Notes under the pieces: generated by a model | What the model was told of the DNA's origin: nothing | Databases searched by the model: none | What the model saw: the letters and a program-made list of their open reading frames with translations, nothing else | Part shown: positions 19,002 through 28,746 of the stretch, in pieces | Layout of the letters: every line of letters begins with the position of its first letter | Position numbering within the stretch: the stretch's first letter is position 1 | Position numbers and translations under genes: made by a program | NCBI GenBank assembly: GCA_947372355.1 | Contig: CANBTI010000002.1 | Coordinates: 1 to 64,000 of the forward strand | DNA: 64,000 bases | Direction: 5' to 3' | From: Bdellovibrionales bacterium | Lineage (GTDB): Bacteria; Bdellovibrionota; UBA1018; CAIMNF01

Positions 19002-19429
19002 AAATAGTTATTTTATTTTTAATGAGCATCTCTCTTGCACATGCAGATTCTCCTATGGAATCTATTTTAACTGAAGATGCAATTCATGCACTTCGTGATC
19101 CATTTCATGCACCGAGCATTGCGATTCTGGCTAAAGAGAAGCCAAAATCCGATTTAGAGTTATTTGCCATTAAGGAATATAAATTGAATGGTGTGATTAC
19201 TGGCTCAAAGAAAGCTAAAGCAATGGTGACCCTACCCAACTCAAAAAGTTTTTTCTTATCTATAGGTGATCGAGTGGGCTTGAGAGATGGCCACGTATTA
19301 TCCATAGCTGGAGATTCGATTAAAATTATTGAATATGATCGAGATGAAAATGGGAAAAAAATTCCTGAAATTTTTCAACTCCTCATTTCTGGTGACATTG
19401 TTTCGTTAACGAAGAAGGAGGAACTATGA
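18998..19429 (+). CDS. pilP: Type IV pilus assembly protein PilP
   Basis: Signal peptide, DPF motif, HQ-like fold sequence (VTLPNSKSFFLSIGDRVG), operon position. Confidence 0.85.
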   Translation: MKIVILFLMSISLAHADSPMESILTEDAIHALRDPFHAPSIAILAKEKPKSDLELFAIKEYKLNGVITGSKKAKAMVTLPNSKSFFLSIGDRVGLRDGHVLSIAGDSIKIIEYDRDENGKKIPEIFQLLISGDIVSLTKKEEL

Positions 19430-20823
19430 TGTTCCGAAAAATGAATACATTATGGATGATTTCGCTTCTCGGTTTGAGTGCTCATGCACAATCTCCACTT
19501 GAAATAGCGGCGGGTACAGCGGTTGCCAGTAAAGAAGGAAAATTTACTGGTTCGCCAATTACTCTTAAACTGAAAGATGCAGATGTTCATGAGGTGTTAA
19601 GACTCATCGGTGAAACTAGTGGTTTTAATATTGTGATTCATCCCATGGTTCAGGGAAAAATTACTGTTTCATTAGAGCAAGTGCCTTGGGATCAAGCGCT
19701 TGATGTTGTTCTCACCACCCTAAAGCTGGGTGCAGAAAGAAATGAAAGTGTTCTTCGTGTTCTTCCACGTGATTTATTATTCGCTGAAAAACAACAAGAT
19801 CTGGATTCAAAAAGATTGTCGCTCGCAACTGCGCCTCGAATCACCCGTGTTTTTCCAATTAGTTATGCGGATCTTTCTCAGCTTTCACAAATTCTTCAAA
19901 ATTTTGCAAATTCTCAAAACGCAACCGGTGGATCTTCTAGTAGTGGAACGCAAGTTCCACCCGCTACCATTATCATCGATAATAACACTCAAAGTTTAAT
20001 CGTTCGCGATACTTCTGAGAGTGTGGATAAAATTAAAAAAATGATTCAATTGCTTGATGTTCAAACACCTCAGGTGTTGATTGAAGCTAAAGTGGTAGAA
20101 GCTACCGAAGAGTTTTCTAGAAATATAGATGGATCACTTGGATTGGGTGGCGCTCAACTTGGTTTTGGATTTAACGGACAACAAGCACTCATTGGTTCTG
20201 CAATTTCTTTGCCTGCAACAGCAGGTGCAGGAGCAGTGGCTGGTGCTACAGTAATGAATATGGGTGGCAGATTAATTGGTTTGAATTCAACTCTTCGTAT
20301 GGCTGAATCCGATAGTAAGGTAAAAGTTGTTTCTTCACCAAGAACGGTAGTGTTAAGTGGGAAATCGGCTTCGATCACTCAATCAAAAACCACTGCTGTA
20401 AAATTAGTCACACCAGGAACTTCAACTTCACCTTCTACACAACAAATTGTTCAAGTGACTGCAAATACAAAACTCAATGTGACTCCTAGAGTAACGAACG
20501 ATGGTTCTGTGTTTATGAAATTGGATCTCTCTCGAGATGTTCTTCATTTGGACGGAGATACTCCTGCAACTGAGCCAAGACAAATGAACACGGAAGTGAT
20601 TGTAGAAAGTGGAAATACACTCGTGATCGGTGGCGTTCTCAATTTAGATGAGAATAGTACAGAGACGGGAATGCCTTTCTTACGTAAAATTCCTATTTTA
20701 GGGGCTTTATTTGGAAGTGAAAAAACGGCAAATACAAAAAGTGAATTAATGTTTTTCATCACACCAAGAATCTTAAATCAAAAGAAAACTGCTCTTTCAG
20801 ATGAAGAGATGAAAAAACTCTAG
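19426..20823 (+). CDS. pilQ: Type IV pilus secretin PilQ, short form
   Basis: Secretin/TonB short N-terminal domain, VLIEAKVVEA, VIGGVLNLDENSTETGMPFLRKIPILGALFGS. Confidence 0.94.
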   Translation: MMFRKMNTLWMISLLGLSAHAQSPLEIAAGTAVASKEGKFTGSPITLKLKDADVHEVLRLIGETSGFNIVIHPMVQGKITVSLEQVPWDQALDVVLTTLKLGAERNESVLRVLPRDLLFAEKQQDLDSKRLSLATAPRITRVFPISYADLSQLSQILQNFANSQNATGGSSSSGTQVPPATIIIDNNTQSLIVRDTSESVDKIKKMIQLLDVQTPQVLIEAKVVEATEEFSRNIDGSLGLGGAQLGFGFNGQQALIGSAISLPATAGAGAVAGATVMNMGGRLIGLNSTLRMAESDSKVKVVSSPRTVVLSGKSASITQSKTTAVKLVTPGTSTSPSTQQIVQVTANTKLNVTPRVTNDGSVFMKLDLSRDVLHLDGDTPATEPRQMNTEVIVESGNTLVIGGVLNLDENSTETGMPFLRKIPILGALFGSEKTANTKSELMFFITPRILNQKKTALSDEEMKKL

Positions 20824-20831
20824 GGTATAAA

Positions 20832-21437
20832 ATGAGAAGAGATCGATTAAAGGGAACACCCCAGATTTACCATTATTTAAAAAGCTATCAAGAAGATCCT
20901 TCTTCTCGAGTATTTGCCCCTCTTGCAGAGGCTTATAGAAAAGCTGGTCTTTTAGATGAGGCCATTGATATTTGCCGCGATGGACTCCGCGTTCATCCTC
21001 ATTTTATTGGTGGGAGAGTGGCTTTGGCTCGCGCATTTTTTGATAAAAGATTTTACGATGATGTGGTGAAGGAATTAGAGCCAGTGGTGATGGACGCCCC
21101 AGATAATCTGGTTGCTCAGCGATTGCTTGCTGATAGTTATTTAATTCTTGGAAGAATTGCTCAGGCATTGACTGCTTATAAAGTGCTCCTCTATTTTTCT
21201 CCAAAAGACGTGGAACTTGCTCAATTGGTAGTTGAGATTGAAACAAAGGCTTATGAAGATGGAGCCTTGGTGCTTCAAAATGATCCAATCCAGCTTAAGT
21301 CTTATTCTGTAAAGGGTGCGTTAAGTGCGATTTCTGACGATCCAATGGTGAAGAAACAGGAATGGATGAAGAAAATCGAAGGTCTACAGACTATGCTGCT
21401 CCGGGTGCAACGCTTTAAACTTGCCCATAGGGCCTAA
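20832..21437 (+). CDS. TPR-repeat protein
   Basis: Tandem TPR motifs (LAEAYRKAGLLDEAIDICRDGLRVHP; LADSYLILGRIAQALTAYKVLLYFSP). Confidence 0.8.
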   Translation: MRRDRLKGTPQIYHYLKSYQEDPSSRVFAPLAEAYRKAGLLDEAIDICRDGLRVHPHFIGGRVALARAFFDKRFYDDVVKELEPVVMDAPDNLVAQRLLADSYLILGRIAQALTAYKVLLYFSPKDVELAQLVVEIETKAYEDGALVLQNDPIQLKSYSVKGALSAISDDPMVKKQEWMKKIEGLQTMLLRVQRFKLAHRA

Positions 21438-21458
21438 TCAGAGGTAATTAATACTTCT

Positions 21459-22031
21459 ATGGCATCAGTATACCCTACAAACGAATTCAAGAAAAACGTT
21501 AAACTCGAGATCGATAACATCCCTTTCTCTATTGTTGATTTTCAACATGTGAGTCCTGGAAAGGGCAGTGCATTCACTCGCACCAAATTAAAAAACTTAC
21601 TGAACGGAAACGTGATTGAAAGAACATTTAAATCGGGTGATCGCATTCCAGCTGCAAATGTTGAAATGAAAGAAATGACCTTCCTGTTTAAAGACGGAAA
21701 CGGATTTAATTTCATGAATTCTGAAAACTACGAACAAATTGTAATTAGTGCTGAACAAATTGGTGATTTAGCGTTGTTTATGCAAGATAACATGTCTGTT
21801 CAAGTGCTTCATTATAACGATAAACCGATCAACGTGGATCTTCCTACATTCGTTGAATTAGTAGTGACTCAATGTGCACCAGCTTTCAAAGGGGACACAG
21901 TAACAGGCGGAACGAAACCAGCAACATTAGAGACTGGTGCAGTAGTGAATGTTCCTTTTCATATATCTGAAGGCGACAAAATTAAAGTCGACACACGGGA
22001 TTCTGCTTATGTCGAAAAAGTTAACAAATAA
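21459..22031 (+). CDS. efp: Translation elongation factor P
   Basis: [33 protein letters not shown]-terminal [14 protein letters not shown]. Confidence 0.97.
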   Translation: MASVYPTNEFKKNVKLEIDNIPFSIVDFQHVSPGKGSAFTRTKLKNLLNGNVIERTFKSGDRIPAANVEMKEMTFLFKDGNGFNFMNSENYEQIVISAEQIGDLALFMQDNMSVQVLHYNDKPINVDLPTFVELVVTQCAPAFKGDTVTGGTKPATLETGAVVNVPFHISEGDKIKVDTRDSAYVEKVNK

Positions 22032-22551
22032 AAAACCGTCTAAAACCACTAAAAAAATAGTAGTTTCAGCACCTAAAAAGAAATCACCCCTTCCATTTGA
22101 GCCGGAAGATTTTGGTGATCTTTTTGATTTTCTAAAATCAAAGGGCATTGCTGAATTTGAATGGGCAAAAGGAGATCAGTTGATCTCTATTAAAACGGTG
22201 AGTTCTTCTGGAATGATTTCTACCATGATTACTCCTCCCACTCCTTCAGCTGGTGGAACCTCTAAGGTTACTGAAACAGTGAGTGTTACCAATGTTGAAC
22301 CTGCTAGTTACAAAAAAGTTCTTTCACCATTTGTAGGAACTTTCTATCGATCTCCATCTCCCACTTCACCCTCTTACGTTGAAATTGGTAAGAGAGTTAC
22401 CCCGGGCGATTCACTTTGTATTATTGAAGCGATGAAGCTGATGAATGAAATTGAGGCGGATTTTGCAGGTACGATCGTACAAGTGTTGGTAGAAAACGGA
22501 CAAGCGGTTGAATTTGGTGAACCGCTTTTTGTAATCGATACTTCACGTTAA
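22009..22551 (+). CDS. accB: Acetyl-CoA carboxylase biotin carboxyl carrier protein
   Basis: [11 protein letters not shown] biotinylation motif; ATG at 22009 overlaps efp. Confidence 0.95.
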   Translation: MSKKLTNKKPSKTTKKIVVSAPKKKSPLPFEPEDFGDLFDFLKSKGIAEFEWAKGDQLISIKTVSSSGMISTMITPPTPSAGGTSKVTETVSVTNVEPASYKKVLSPFVGTFYRSPSPTSPSYVEIGKRVTPGDSLCIIEAMKLMNEIEADFAGTIVQVLVENGQAVEFGEPLFVIDTSR

Positions 22552-22563
22552 AGAAAATTTAAA

Positions 22564-23937
22564 ATGAAACAACCGTTTAAAAAAATCCTCATTGCAAATC
22601 GTGGAGAAATCGCCCTTAGGATTATCCGTGCTTGTAGAGAGTTAAACATTAAAACTGTTGCAGTCTATTCAACGGCTGACGAAAGTTCATTGCATGTAAA
22701 ACTAGCAGATGAGGCTATTTGCATTGGGCCACCTGCCCCAAAATTAAGTTATCTGAATATGATGAGTATTTTATCCGCAGCTGAAGTGACTGGTGCGGAT
22801 GCAATTCACCCTGGTTATGGATTCCTTTCGGAAAACGCAGATTTTGCAAGATTAGCACGTGAATGCAAATTTACTTTTATTGGTCCTACTCCAGAAAACA
22901 TTGAAGCAATGGGAGAAAAAACCAGAGCTCGGGCCAAGGCGCGAGAAGCTGGCGTACCCATGTTACCAGGAACTTTATCTGCTGTAGATGGTGTCGAATC
23001 AGCTGTGAAAGCTGCAAATGACATTGGATATCCGGTTATTTTAAAGGCATCAGCCGGCGGCGGTGGACGCGGAATTTTTATCATTAGATCTGAAACTGAT
23101 TTATCTGATTCATTTCAGCGTTGCAGTGAAGAAGCGAGAGCAGCATTTGGTGATGGTTCACTTTATGTTGAGAAATTTTGTGAACGCCCGAGGCATGTAG
23201 AGATTCAAGTGGCATGCGATCGTTTTGGGAATCGAGTGTATTTGGGTGAAAGAGATTGTTCGGTTCAAAGACGCCACCAAAAATTAGTAGAAGAGGCCCC
23301 ATCAGCAATTTTAACTTCAGACATTCGTAAAAAAATGGGTGAGGCGGCAATAGCGCTTTGTAAACATGTTAACTACGAAAGTGTAGGAACGGTTGAGTTC
23401 TTGGTGGATGAAGATAAAAAGTTTTACTTCATGGAAATGAATACTCGTATTCAAGTAGAGCACACGGTAACGGAAATGGTTACCGGAATTGATTTGATTA
23501 AAGAACAAATTCAAATTGCAGCTGGAGAAAAATTAAGTTTCACTCAAAATGATATTAAGATCACTGGGCATGCGTTTGAAGTTCGTATCAATGCAGAAGA
23601 TCCAGTAACGTTTCACCCATCCCCAGGAAAAATCACAGCACTCCATGTGCCCGGTGGTTTTGGCGTGAGGGTGGATTCATTTATCTATGATCAGTATAAG
23701 GTAGTTCCCTTCTACGATAGTTTGTTGGCGAAACTAATTGTTCATGGCAAAACTCGTGAAGATGCAATTGCAAAAATGCGTCAAGCACTGGACGAATTTG
23801 TGATCCATGGGGTGAAGTCGACTATCCCGCTTTTCAAAGAAATATTTACGAGTCAAAGCTTTGTCGAATCTAATTATACAACACGTTTTATTGAAGAATT
23901 TTTCGCTGAAAAATCTCAAAATTCCCCACAAAAATAA
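22564..23937 (+). CDS. accC: Acetyl-CoA carboxylase biotin carboxylase subunit
   Basis: KILIANRGEIALRIIRACRELNI, GGGGRGI, EMNTRIQVEHTVTE. Confidence 0.98.
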   Translation: MKQPFKKILIANRGEIALRIIRACRELNIKTVAVYSTADESSLHVKLADEAICIGPPAPKLSYLNMMSILSAAEVTGADAIHPGYGFLSENADFARLARECKFTFIGPTPENIEAMGEKTRARAKAREAGVPMLPGTLSAVDGVESAVKAANDIGYPVILKASAGGGGRGIFIIRSETDLSDSFQRCSEEARAAFGDGSLYVEKFCERPRHVEIQVACDRFGNRVYLGERDCSVQRRHQKLVEEAPSAILTSDIRKKMGEAAIALCKHVNYESVGTVEFLVDEDKKFYFMEMNTRIQVEHTVTEMVTGIDLIKEQIQIAAGEKLSFTQNDIKITGHAFEVRINAEDPVTFHPSPGKITALHVPGGFGVRVDSFIYDQYKVVPFYDSLLAKLIVHGKTREDAIAKMRQALDEFVIHGVKSTIPLFKEIFTSQSFVESNYTTRFIEEFFAEKSQNSPQK

Positions 23938-23962
23938 GCTATTTTAACGTATTCTTAAAGCT

Positions 23963-24688
23963 ATGTCGGAGAGTAATAACGACGAGATTGAATCAGCAAA
24001 GATTCTCATTCAAGAGAATCTTTTTGAAGAGGCGAAACATGTTTTGTTTCGTCTGCTTACGCATATTAAAGATTCACAATCTCACTCCTATCGAGTTGCA
24101 AATGAGCTTCTGAAAAAAATTGAAAAAATTGAATTAAATCAATTCATGAACTCTTCAGTGAAGCACAAAAAAGAAGAGTTCGTTGAAGATTCAGATTCAC
24201 TCATATTGCAACTAGAGAAAAATTTACAACTGAACTCATTTGAAGAAGATTCAAAAGATTTAGAGATTGAGAAGTGGAGCGTGAGCGAACCGCAGCATTC
24301 AACTCAAGTTCTTTTTGATTTGGCCGTAGCATTTTATGAGATGGAATGCTTTGCAGATGCGTTAAGAGAATTAAAAAGGGCAGAAAAGAAAATTAGAATT
24401 GAGGATTCATTTCTAGGAGAACTCGGGGTTTCGGTTGTGGCGCTAAAAGCACAAGCTTTGATCAAGATGGGTAGTTCTTTTAATGCAAAAATTTATTTAG
24501 AGCCAATTTTACTTGAAGACGATTTGCGCCATGAGCAAAAAATTATTCTATATTATAGCATGGGTCTTGCAACACAAGATCTACAAGAAAAGGACTCGGC
24601 AAAAGGCTGGTTTTTAAAAGTAGCTGAATTTGATCCTGAATTTAAAGACGTGCAACAAAGAATTAGAAATCTCTCAAAACAAACATGA
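23963..24688 (+). CDS. TPR-like helical repeat protein
   Basis: TPR-like repeats (DLAVAFYEMECFADALRELKRAEK; YSMGLATQDLQEKDSAKGWFLKVAEFDP). Confidence 0.65.
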   Translation: MSESNNDEIESAKILIQENLFEEAKHVLFRLLTHIKDSQSHSYRVANELLKKIEKIELNQFMNSSVKHKKEEFVEDSDSLILQLEKNLQLNSFEEDSKDLEIEKWSVSEPQHSTQVLFDLAVAFYEMECFADALRELKRAEKKIRIEDSFLGELGVSVVALKAQALIKMGSSFNAKIYLEPILLEDDLRHEQKIILYYSMGLATQDLQEKDSAKGWFLKVAEFDPEFKDVQQRIRNLSKQT

Positions 24689-27600
24689 AGAAAAAAAAGC
24701 TTAAACTTGCTTTTGCTTTCTTTTTTGGAATTGTAGGCATTAGTCTGCTTGCGGGTATTCTGTTCTTAGAGAGTCAATATTTTGCAAATATCGTTAAAAA
24801 AGCAATTTCTGAGCGTGCTCCAAAATCACTAGGAATCGTCGGTGATTTTAACAATGTTAAGTTGTATTTTTTTCCGCCTGGAATTGGATTAGCAAATCCT
24901 AAAGTACAAATTCAAAAAAATAATGTTTCAAAACTTCCCATTGAGGCTTCCATTGAAGCAAATGAACTCAGACTCCACTTTGAGCCCATCCAAATGCTTT
25001 CAGGCACCTTGGAAGTTTCTAAAATGGTAGTAAAAGAAGGTTCAGTAATCGCGAAAGTAGGAGCGGATGCCTTTAAGCCAAAAGCTGCAAAGAAAAAAGG
25101 CAGTCCGTTTAGTTTTGATCAATTATTAGAACTTCAGATTAATGGCGTTGAATTTGAAAACACATATTTATCTGTTGAAATAGAAACTCCAAATAATGTA
25201 GAAAAAATTATTAAAACAGAGTTTGTAGTGAAGCAACTGCTGGCACATAAAGAAAAATTTGAAAATCATGCTGTCCTTAAAACTTCAGCTTTGGTGAACG
25301 CAGTGAAGTTGGATATTCCAAAAGAAATTGCAGATATACCGATTCATGAAGCATCTGAATTAGAATGGAACTTGGTATTTTCTGATGAGGAAGTGTTGTT
25401 GTCATTGCTTCGAGTTCAGCTTTACGGCATGGAACTTTCTACTCAGGGAAAAGTAAGAGGAAATATTTTTGATATTCAAGCAAAGCTGAAGTCAGATCTT
25501 GAAGAGTTTTTCTCAGATAATGAGATTAGTCATGAAGTGAAGGGTGATGTATCTGCGAGTCTTAACGTGCAGGGCGATATTAAGAATTTTGAAAAAACAT
25601 TAAAAGGTCAATATCAAATTGCCGGTAATGGATTAAAGTGGAGAGATGCTTTTGCAGAATCTCTAGTGGGAGAAGGTGATATTGACTTAGCTGGGAAAAA
25701 AATTGAAATTAAAAATATTAGCTTGTATGAAAAAGCCAATCAAGATCAAGGTGGGATCATTAAGATCTCTGATGGAATTATTCCACTACAATCTTCTTTA
25801 GATGGTATTAAAGCCAGAATAAATTTTACCAACGCACCCATGCATTGGGCTGGTGGGGCAGTTTTGAGAAATGTTTTTCCATTAGAGGGTAGTATTAATG
25901 GTTCTGCACAAATCACATCCTCAAATAAAAAAATTGAAATTAAACCAGATCTTGAAGTTAAAAATTTTGCTCTCACCAATCAAAAATATAAAACACCAAG
26001 ACCTTTGCATTTTGTATTAAAGCCAAAGGAAACGGTTCATTTGAACGGATTGATCACCCATCAAAATGGCAAATTGAACTTCCAACAAGTAGCCGTCAAT
26101 CTCAAAAACACAAAACTAGAAGTGTTGGGATCCATTGATTCCAAAGATGGATTTGATTTGCACGCTAAGGGATTCTTGGATCTTTTAGATTTCAATGAGA
26201 TCTCTGAAATTCCTATCAGAGGCTCTGGTCCATTAAGTGCATTAGTGAGTGGAGATAGTGAAGGTGTGATCATTAATTTTGATACTGAATTAAAAGATGC
26301 AGAATACATCAGCTTGAAGCTTGGAGAGGTGAAGGGTAGAATTACTTACGACGAGCAGGCAGATGAGCTTCGATTTAGTAAGATCCATGCTAAAAATCAA
26401 AAAACATTTTATTCGTTGGAGGATGGACTCATTGATTTGAGTGATGCCTCGGAATTAAAGCTTCCTATTGTCATCCACTCGGGCAGAATTGAAGATTTAA
26501 TTCAAATTTTAGGATCAATGGTTAAAAAAATTTCTTGGTTCCCTGTTGAGTTAAAAGGGGAAGTTCATGGCTTGGTTGATTTACATGGGAAAACTGATTT
26601 TGATAAAATGATTATTGATTCCAGTTTAGAGGGCGTTGATTGGAGTTTTATGGGAGAGCGCGCCCGTAAAATTAAAATGAATGTTGGATATGATCAAGGC
26701 ACCTATTTCGCAAGAAATGTTGTTCTTTCTAAAACCGCTGGAACGATTAATGGGTTTATAGATTTTAACTCGAAAAACGAGAACTTAGATTGGAGTTTTT
26801 CTACCGATTCATTCTCTCTCAATGACATTGATTTTTTTGAAAGACTCGAAATTCCAGCAAGATCTAAAATTGAGGTTAAGAGTACTGGTACGGGGAATAT
26901 TAATCATTTAATTTCAAATACCAGTGGGAGATTTTATCAAACTCAAATTAAGGGAGATGTTCTAGATCCCACATCATTTAATCTGGAAGTCAGTGAAAGT
27001 ACTTTGCGAGCCAACCTAGATGTATTTGGTAAAAGATTTCATTCAACTTTAAAATATGCACTGATTCCAAAACAGCCCTCCAGTTTAAATCTAGAGTTTA
27101 ATAACTTTGATTTTTCACCAGCTTTATTGATTTTAAATCCAAAACTATTGGATGATCCTAATTTACAGGCATTAGTGGATGGACGGTTTCAATTTGATTT
27201 CCTCAGCACTCAATCTGAACTCGCCAGGGGAGAAATACAGCTTAGAAAGTATATTTTGAAGAAAACAGGTTTTTCACTCACTTTAGAAAAACCATTACAA
27301 TCGGCCATTCAACTCGGGTATTTCAGTATCAGCCCCACAATTTTTAAGTTTAACGATGATCAATTAGTTCTTTCCGGTGAAGGTAAAAGGGGAGATATTG
27401 ATTTAAATTTAAAGGGTAAAATTGATTTAGCATTTGCTGAAATATTTAGTTCTTCCATTCAGAAAATTAATGGAAAAGCGGATGTAGATGTTGGCATATC
27501 GGGTCCTTTAAAGAATCTCAGATTTAATGGTGATATTGATTTTTCCAATGCCTACGTTTTAATGAGATGGTTACAAACTCCATTTGAAGAAATGGATGGA

Positions 27601-28746
27601 TCTATTAAACTGAGACAAAACATAATTTATATTGAAGGAATTGATTCCTATTTGGGAGATGATGTTTTTTCTTTGAATGGAAAAATTGAAACCTTTGCTC
27701 AAAAATTTCCAGCTTTAGATCTCCGCGCTCAATTTGATGATAATAAGGTTAAAATGCAGCCATTAGAATTGGCTCAAGTTAAAGGTGTTGCCAACATTAA
27801 AGGAGATCATCCTCCTTATTTGATTAGTGGGACACTAGATGTATCACAGGCTCTTTGGACAAAAAGTTTTAGTCAGTCCTCTGGGGCTACTACGAGTGCG
27901 AATCGATTTGCTCCTTCAAACGTAGAAAAACAAACTTCAAATAATTTATTTAATCTAGATCTCATGATTAATGCACCTCAGGGCTTTTATGTGAGAAACG
28001 AAGTGATGGATGGGGAATTTAAAGGACGGGTAAAATTAATTGGACCTCCTGATAATCCAAAAATGTTGGGTGAGGGACAATTGGTTCAAGGTAAGGTGTT
28101 GTTTAGGGATCGACCATTTATTTTAGAAAGTGTTAAAATTAATTTTGATGATCCATACGTGATTAATCCTAAGTTCAATGCTTCAGCAATTTCAGAAATT
28201 AATCAGTATAAAATACGAGTTTTGGCATTTGGAAGATCTAGTTCATGGAAAGCTGAATTCAACAGCACCCCTTACTTATCAGAGGGTGAAATCTTTTCTT
28301 TGCTTGCTTCAGGTTTAACAACAACCGAAAATGGCCGCTTTCGAACGCGAGATCGAAGTTATGTAAATCAAGGTGAAGCCGCATCACTGGTATTGCATTC
28401 TATGGATTTTGGTAAAGATGTTCAAAGTAAAACTGGTTTTCAATTTGATGTAGAAGAAGCAGTCGATATGCAATCGGCAAACAGTATTTTTAGACCACAA
28501 AGTAGTGCTGATAATGTCGCTGCTCCTAAATTGGTAATTAAGCGGCAGGTGGGACGCAAGATTGGTCTCGCATTTGGAAGTACGGTAGGTGTGGGCAACC
28601 AAGTTCAGCGAGAAGTGAATGCAGAATATAAATTGAGTAATTCTGTATCGGTATTAGGTGTTTGGAATAATATTGAAGAAGCAAATACTCGTGAAACTCG
28701 AACCTCTTTTGGTTTAGATTTAAAACTGAATCGAAGGTTTAAGTGA
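24685..28746 (+). CDS. TamB/AsmA-like translocation-assembly protein
   Basis: 1353 aa, N-terminal TM anchor, long beta-rich repeat region, C-terminal DUF490-type region; followed by Omp85 gene. Confidence 0.85.
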   Translation: MKKKKLKLAFAFFFGIVGISLLAGILFLESQYFANIVKKAISERAPKSLGIVGDFNNVKLYFFPPGIGLANPKVQIQKNNVSKLPIEASIEANELRLHFEPIQMLSGTLEVSKMVVKEGSVIAKVGADAFKPKAAKKKGSPFSFDQLLELQINGVEFENTYLSVEIETPNNVEKIIKTEFVVKQLLAHKEKFENHAVLKTSALVNAVKLDIPKEIADIPIHEASELEWNLVFSDEEVLLSLLRVQLYGMELSTQGKVRGNIFDIQAKLKSDLEEFFSDNEISHEVKGDVSASLNVQGDIKNFEKTLKGQYQIAGNGLKWRDAFAESLVGEGDIDLAGKKIEIKNISLYEKANQDQGGIIKISDGIIPLQSSLDGIKARINFTNAPMHWAGGAVLRNVFPLEGSINGSAQITSSNKKIEIKPDLEVKNFALTNQKYKTPRPLHFVLKPKETVHLNGLITHQNGKLNFQQVAVNLKNTKLEVLGSIDSKDGFDLHAKGFLDLLDFNEISEIPIRGSGPLSALVSGDSEGVIINFDTELKDAEYISLKLGEVKGRITYDEQADELRFSKIHAKNQKTFYSLEDGLIDLSDASELKLPIVIHSGRIEDLIQILGSMVKKISWFPVELKGEVHGLVDLHGKTDFDKMIIDSSLEGVDWSFMGERARKIKMNVGYDQGTYFARNVVLSKTAGTINGFIDFNSKNENLDWSFSTDSFSLNDIDFFERLEIPARSKIEVKSTGTGNINHLISNTSGRFYQTQIKGDVLDPTSFNLEVSESTLRANLDVFGKRFHSTLKYALIPKQPSSLNLEFNNFDFSPALLILNPKLLDDPNLQALVDGRFQFDFLSTQSELARGEIQLRKYILKKTGFSLTLEKPLQSAIQLGYFSISPTIFKFNDDQLVLSGEGKRGDIDLNLKGKIDLAFAEIFSSSIQKINGKADVDVGISGPLKNLRFNGDIDFSNAYVLMRWLQTPFEEMDGSIKLRQNIIYIEGIDSYLGDDVFSLNGKIETFAQKFPALDLRAQFDDNKVKMQPLELAQVKGVANIKGDHPPYLISGTLDVSQALWTKSFSQSSGATTSANRFAPSNVEKQTSNNLFNLDLMINAPQGFYVRNEVMDGEFKGRVKLIGPPDNPKMLGEGQLVQGKVLFRDRPFILESVKINFDDPYVINPKFNASAISEINQYKIRVLAFGRSSSWKAEFNSTPYLSEGEIFSLLASGLTTTENGRFRTRDRSYVNQGEAASLVLHSMDFGKDVQSKTGFQFDVEEAVDMQSANSIFRPQSSADNVAAPKLVIKRQVGRKIGLAFGSTVGVGNQVQREVNAEYKLSNSVSVLGVWNNIEEANTRETRTSFGLDLKLNRRFK

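Noticed and set aside
21459-23937. efp-accB-accC overlap as an unusual arrangement
   Set aside because: This gene order is common in bacteria; the overlap at 22009-22031 is ordinary translational coupling.
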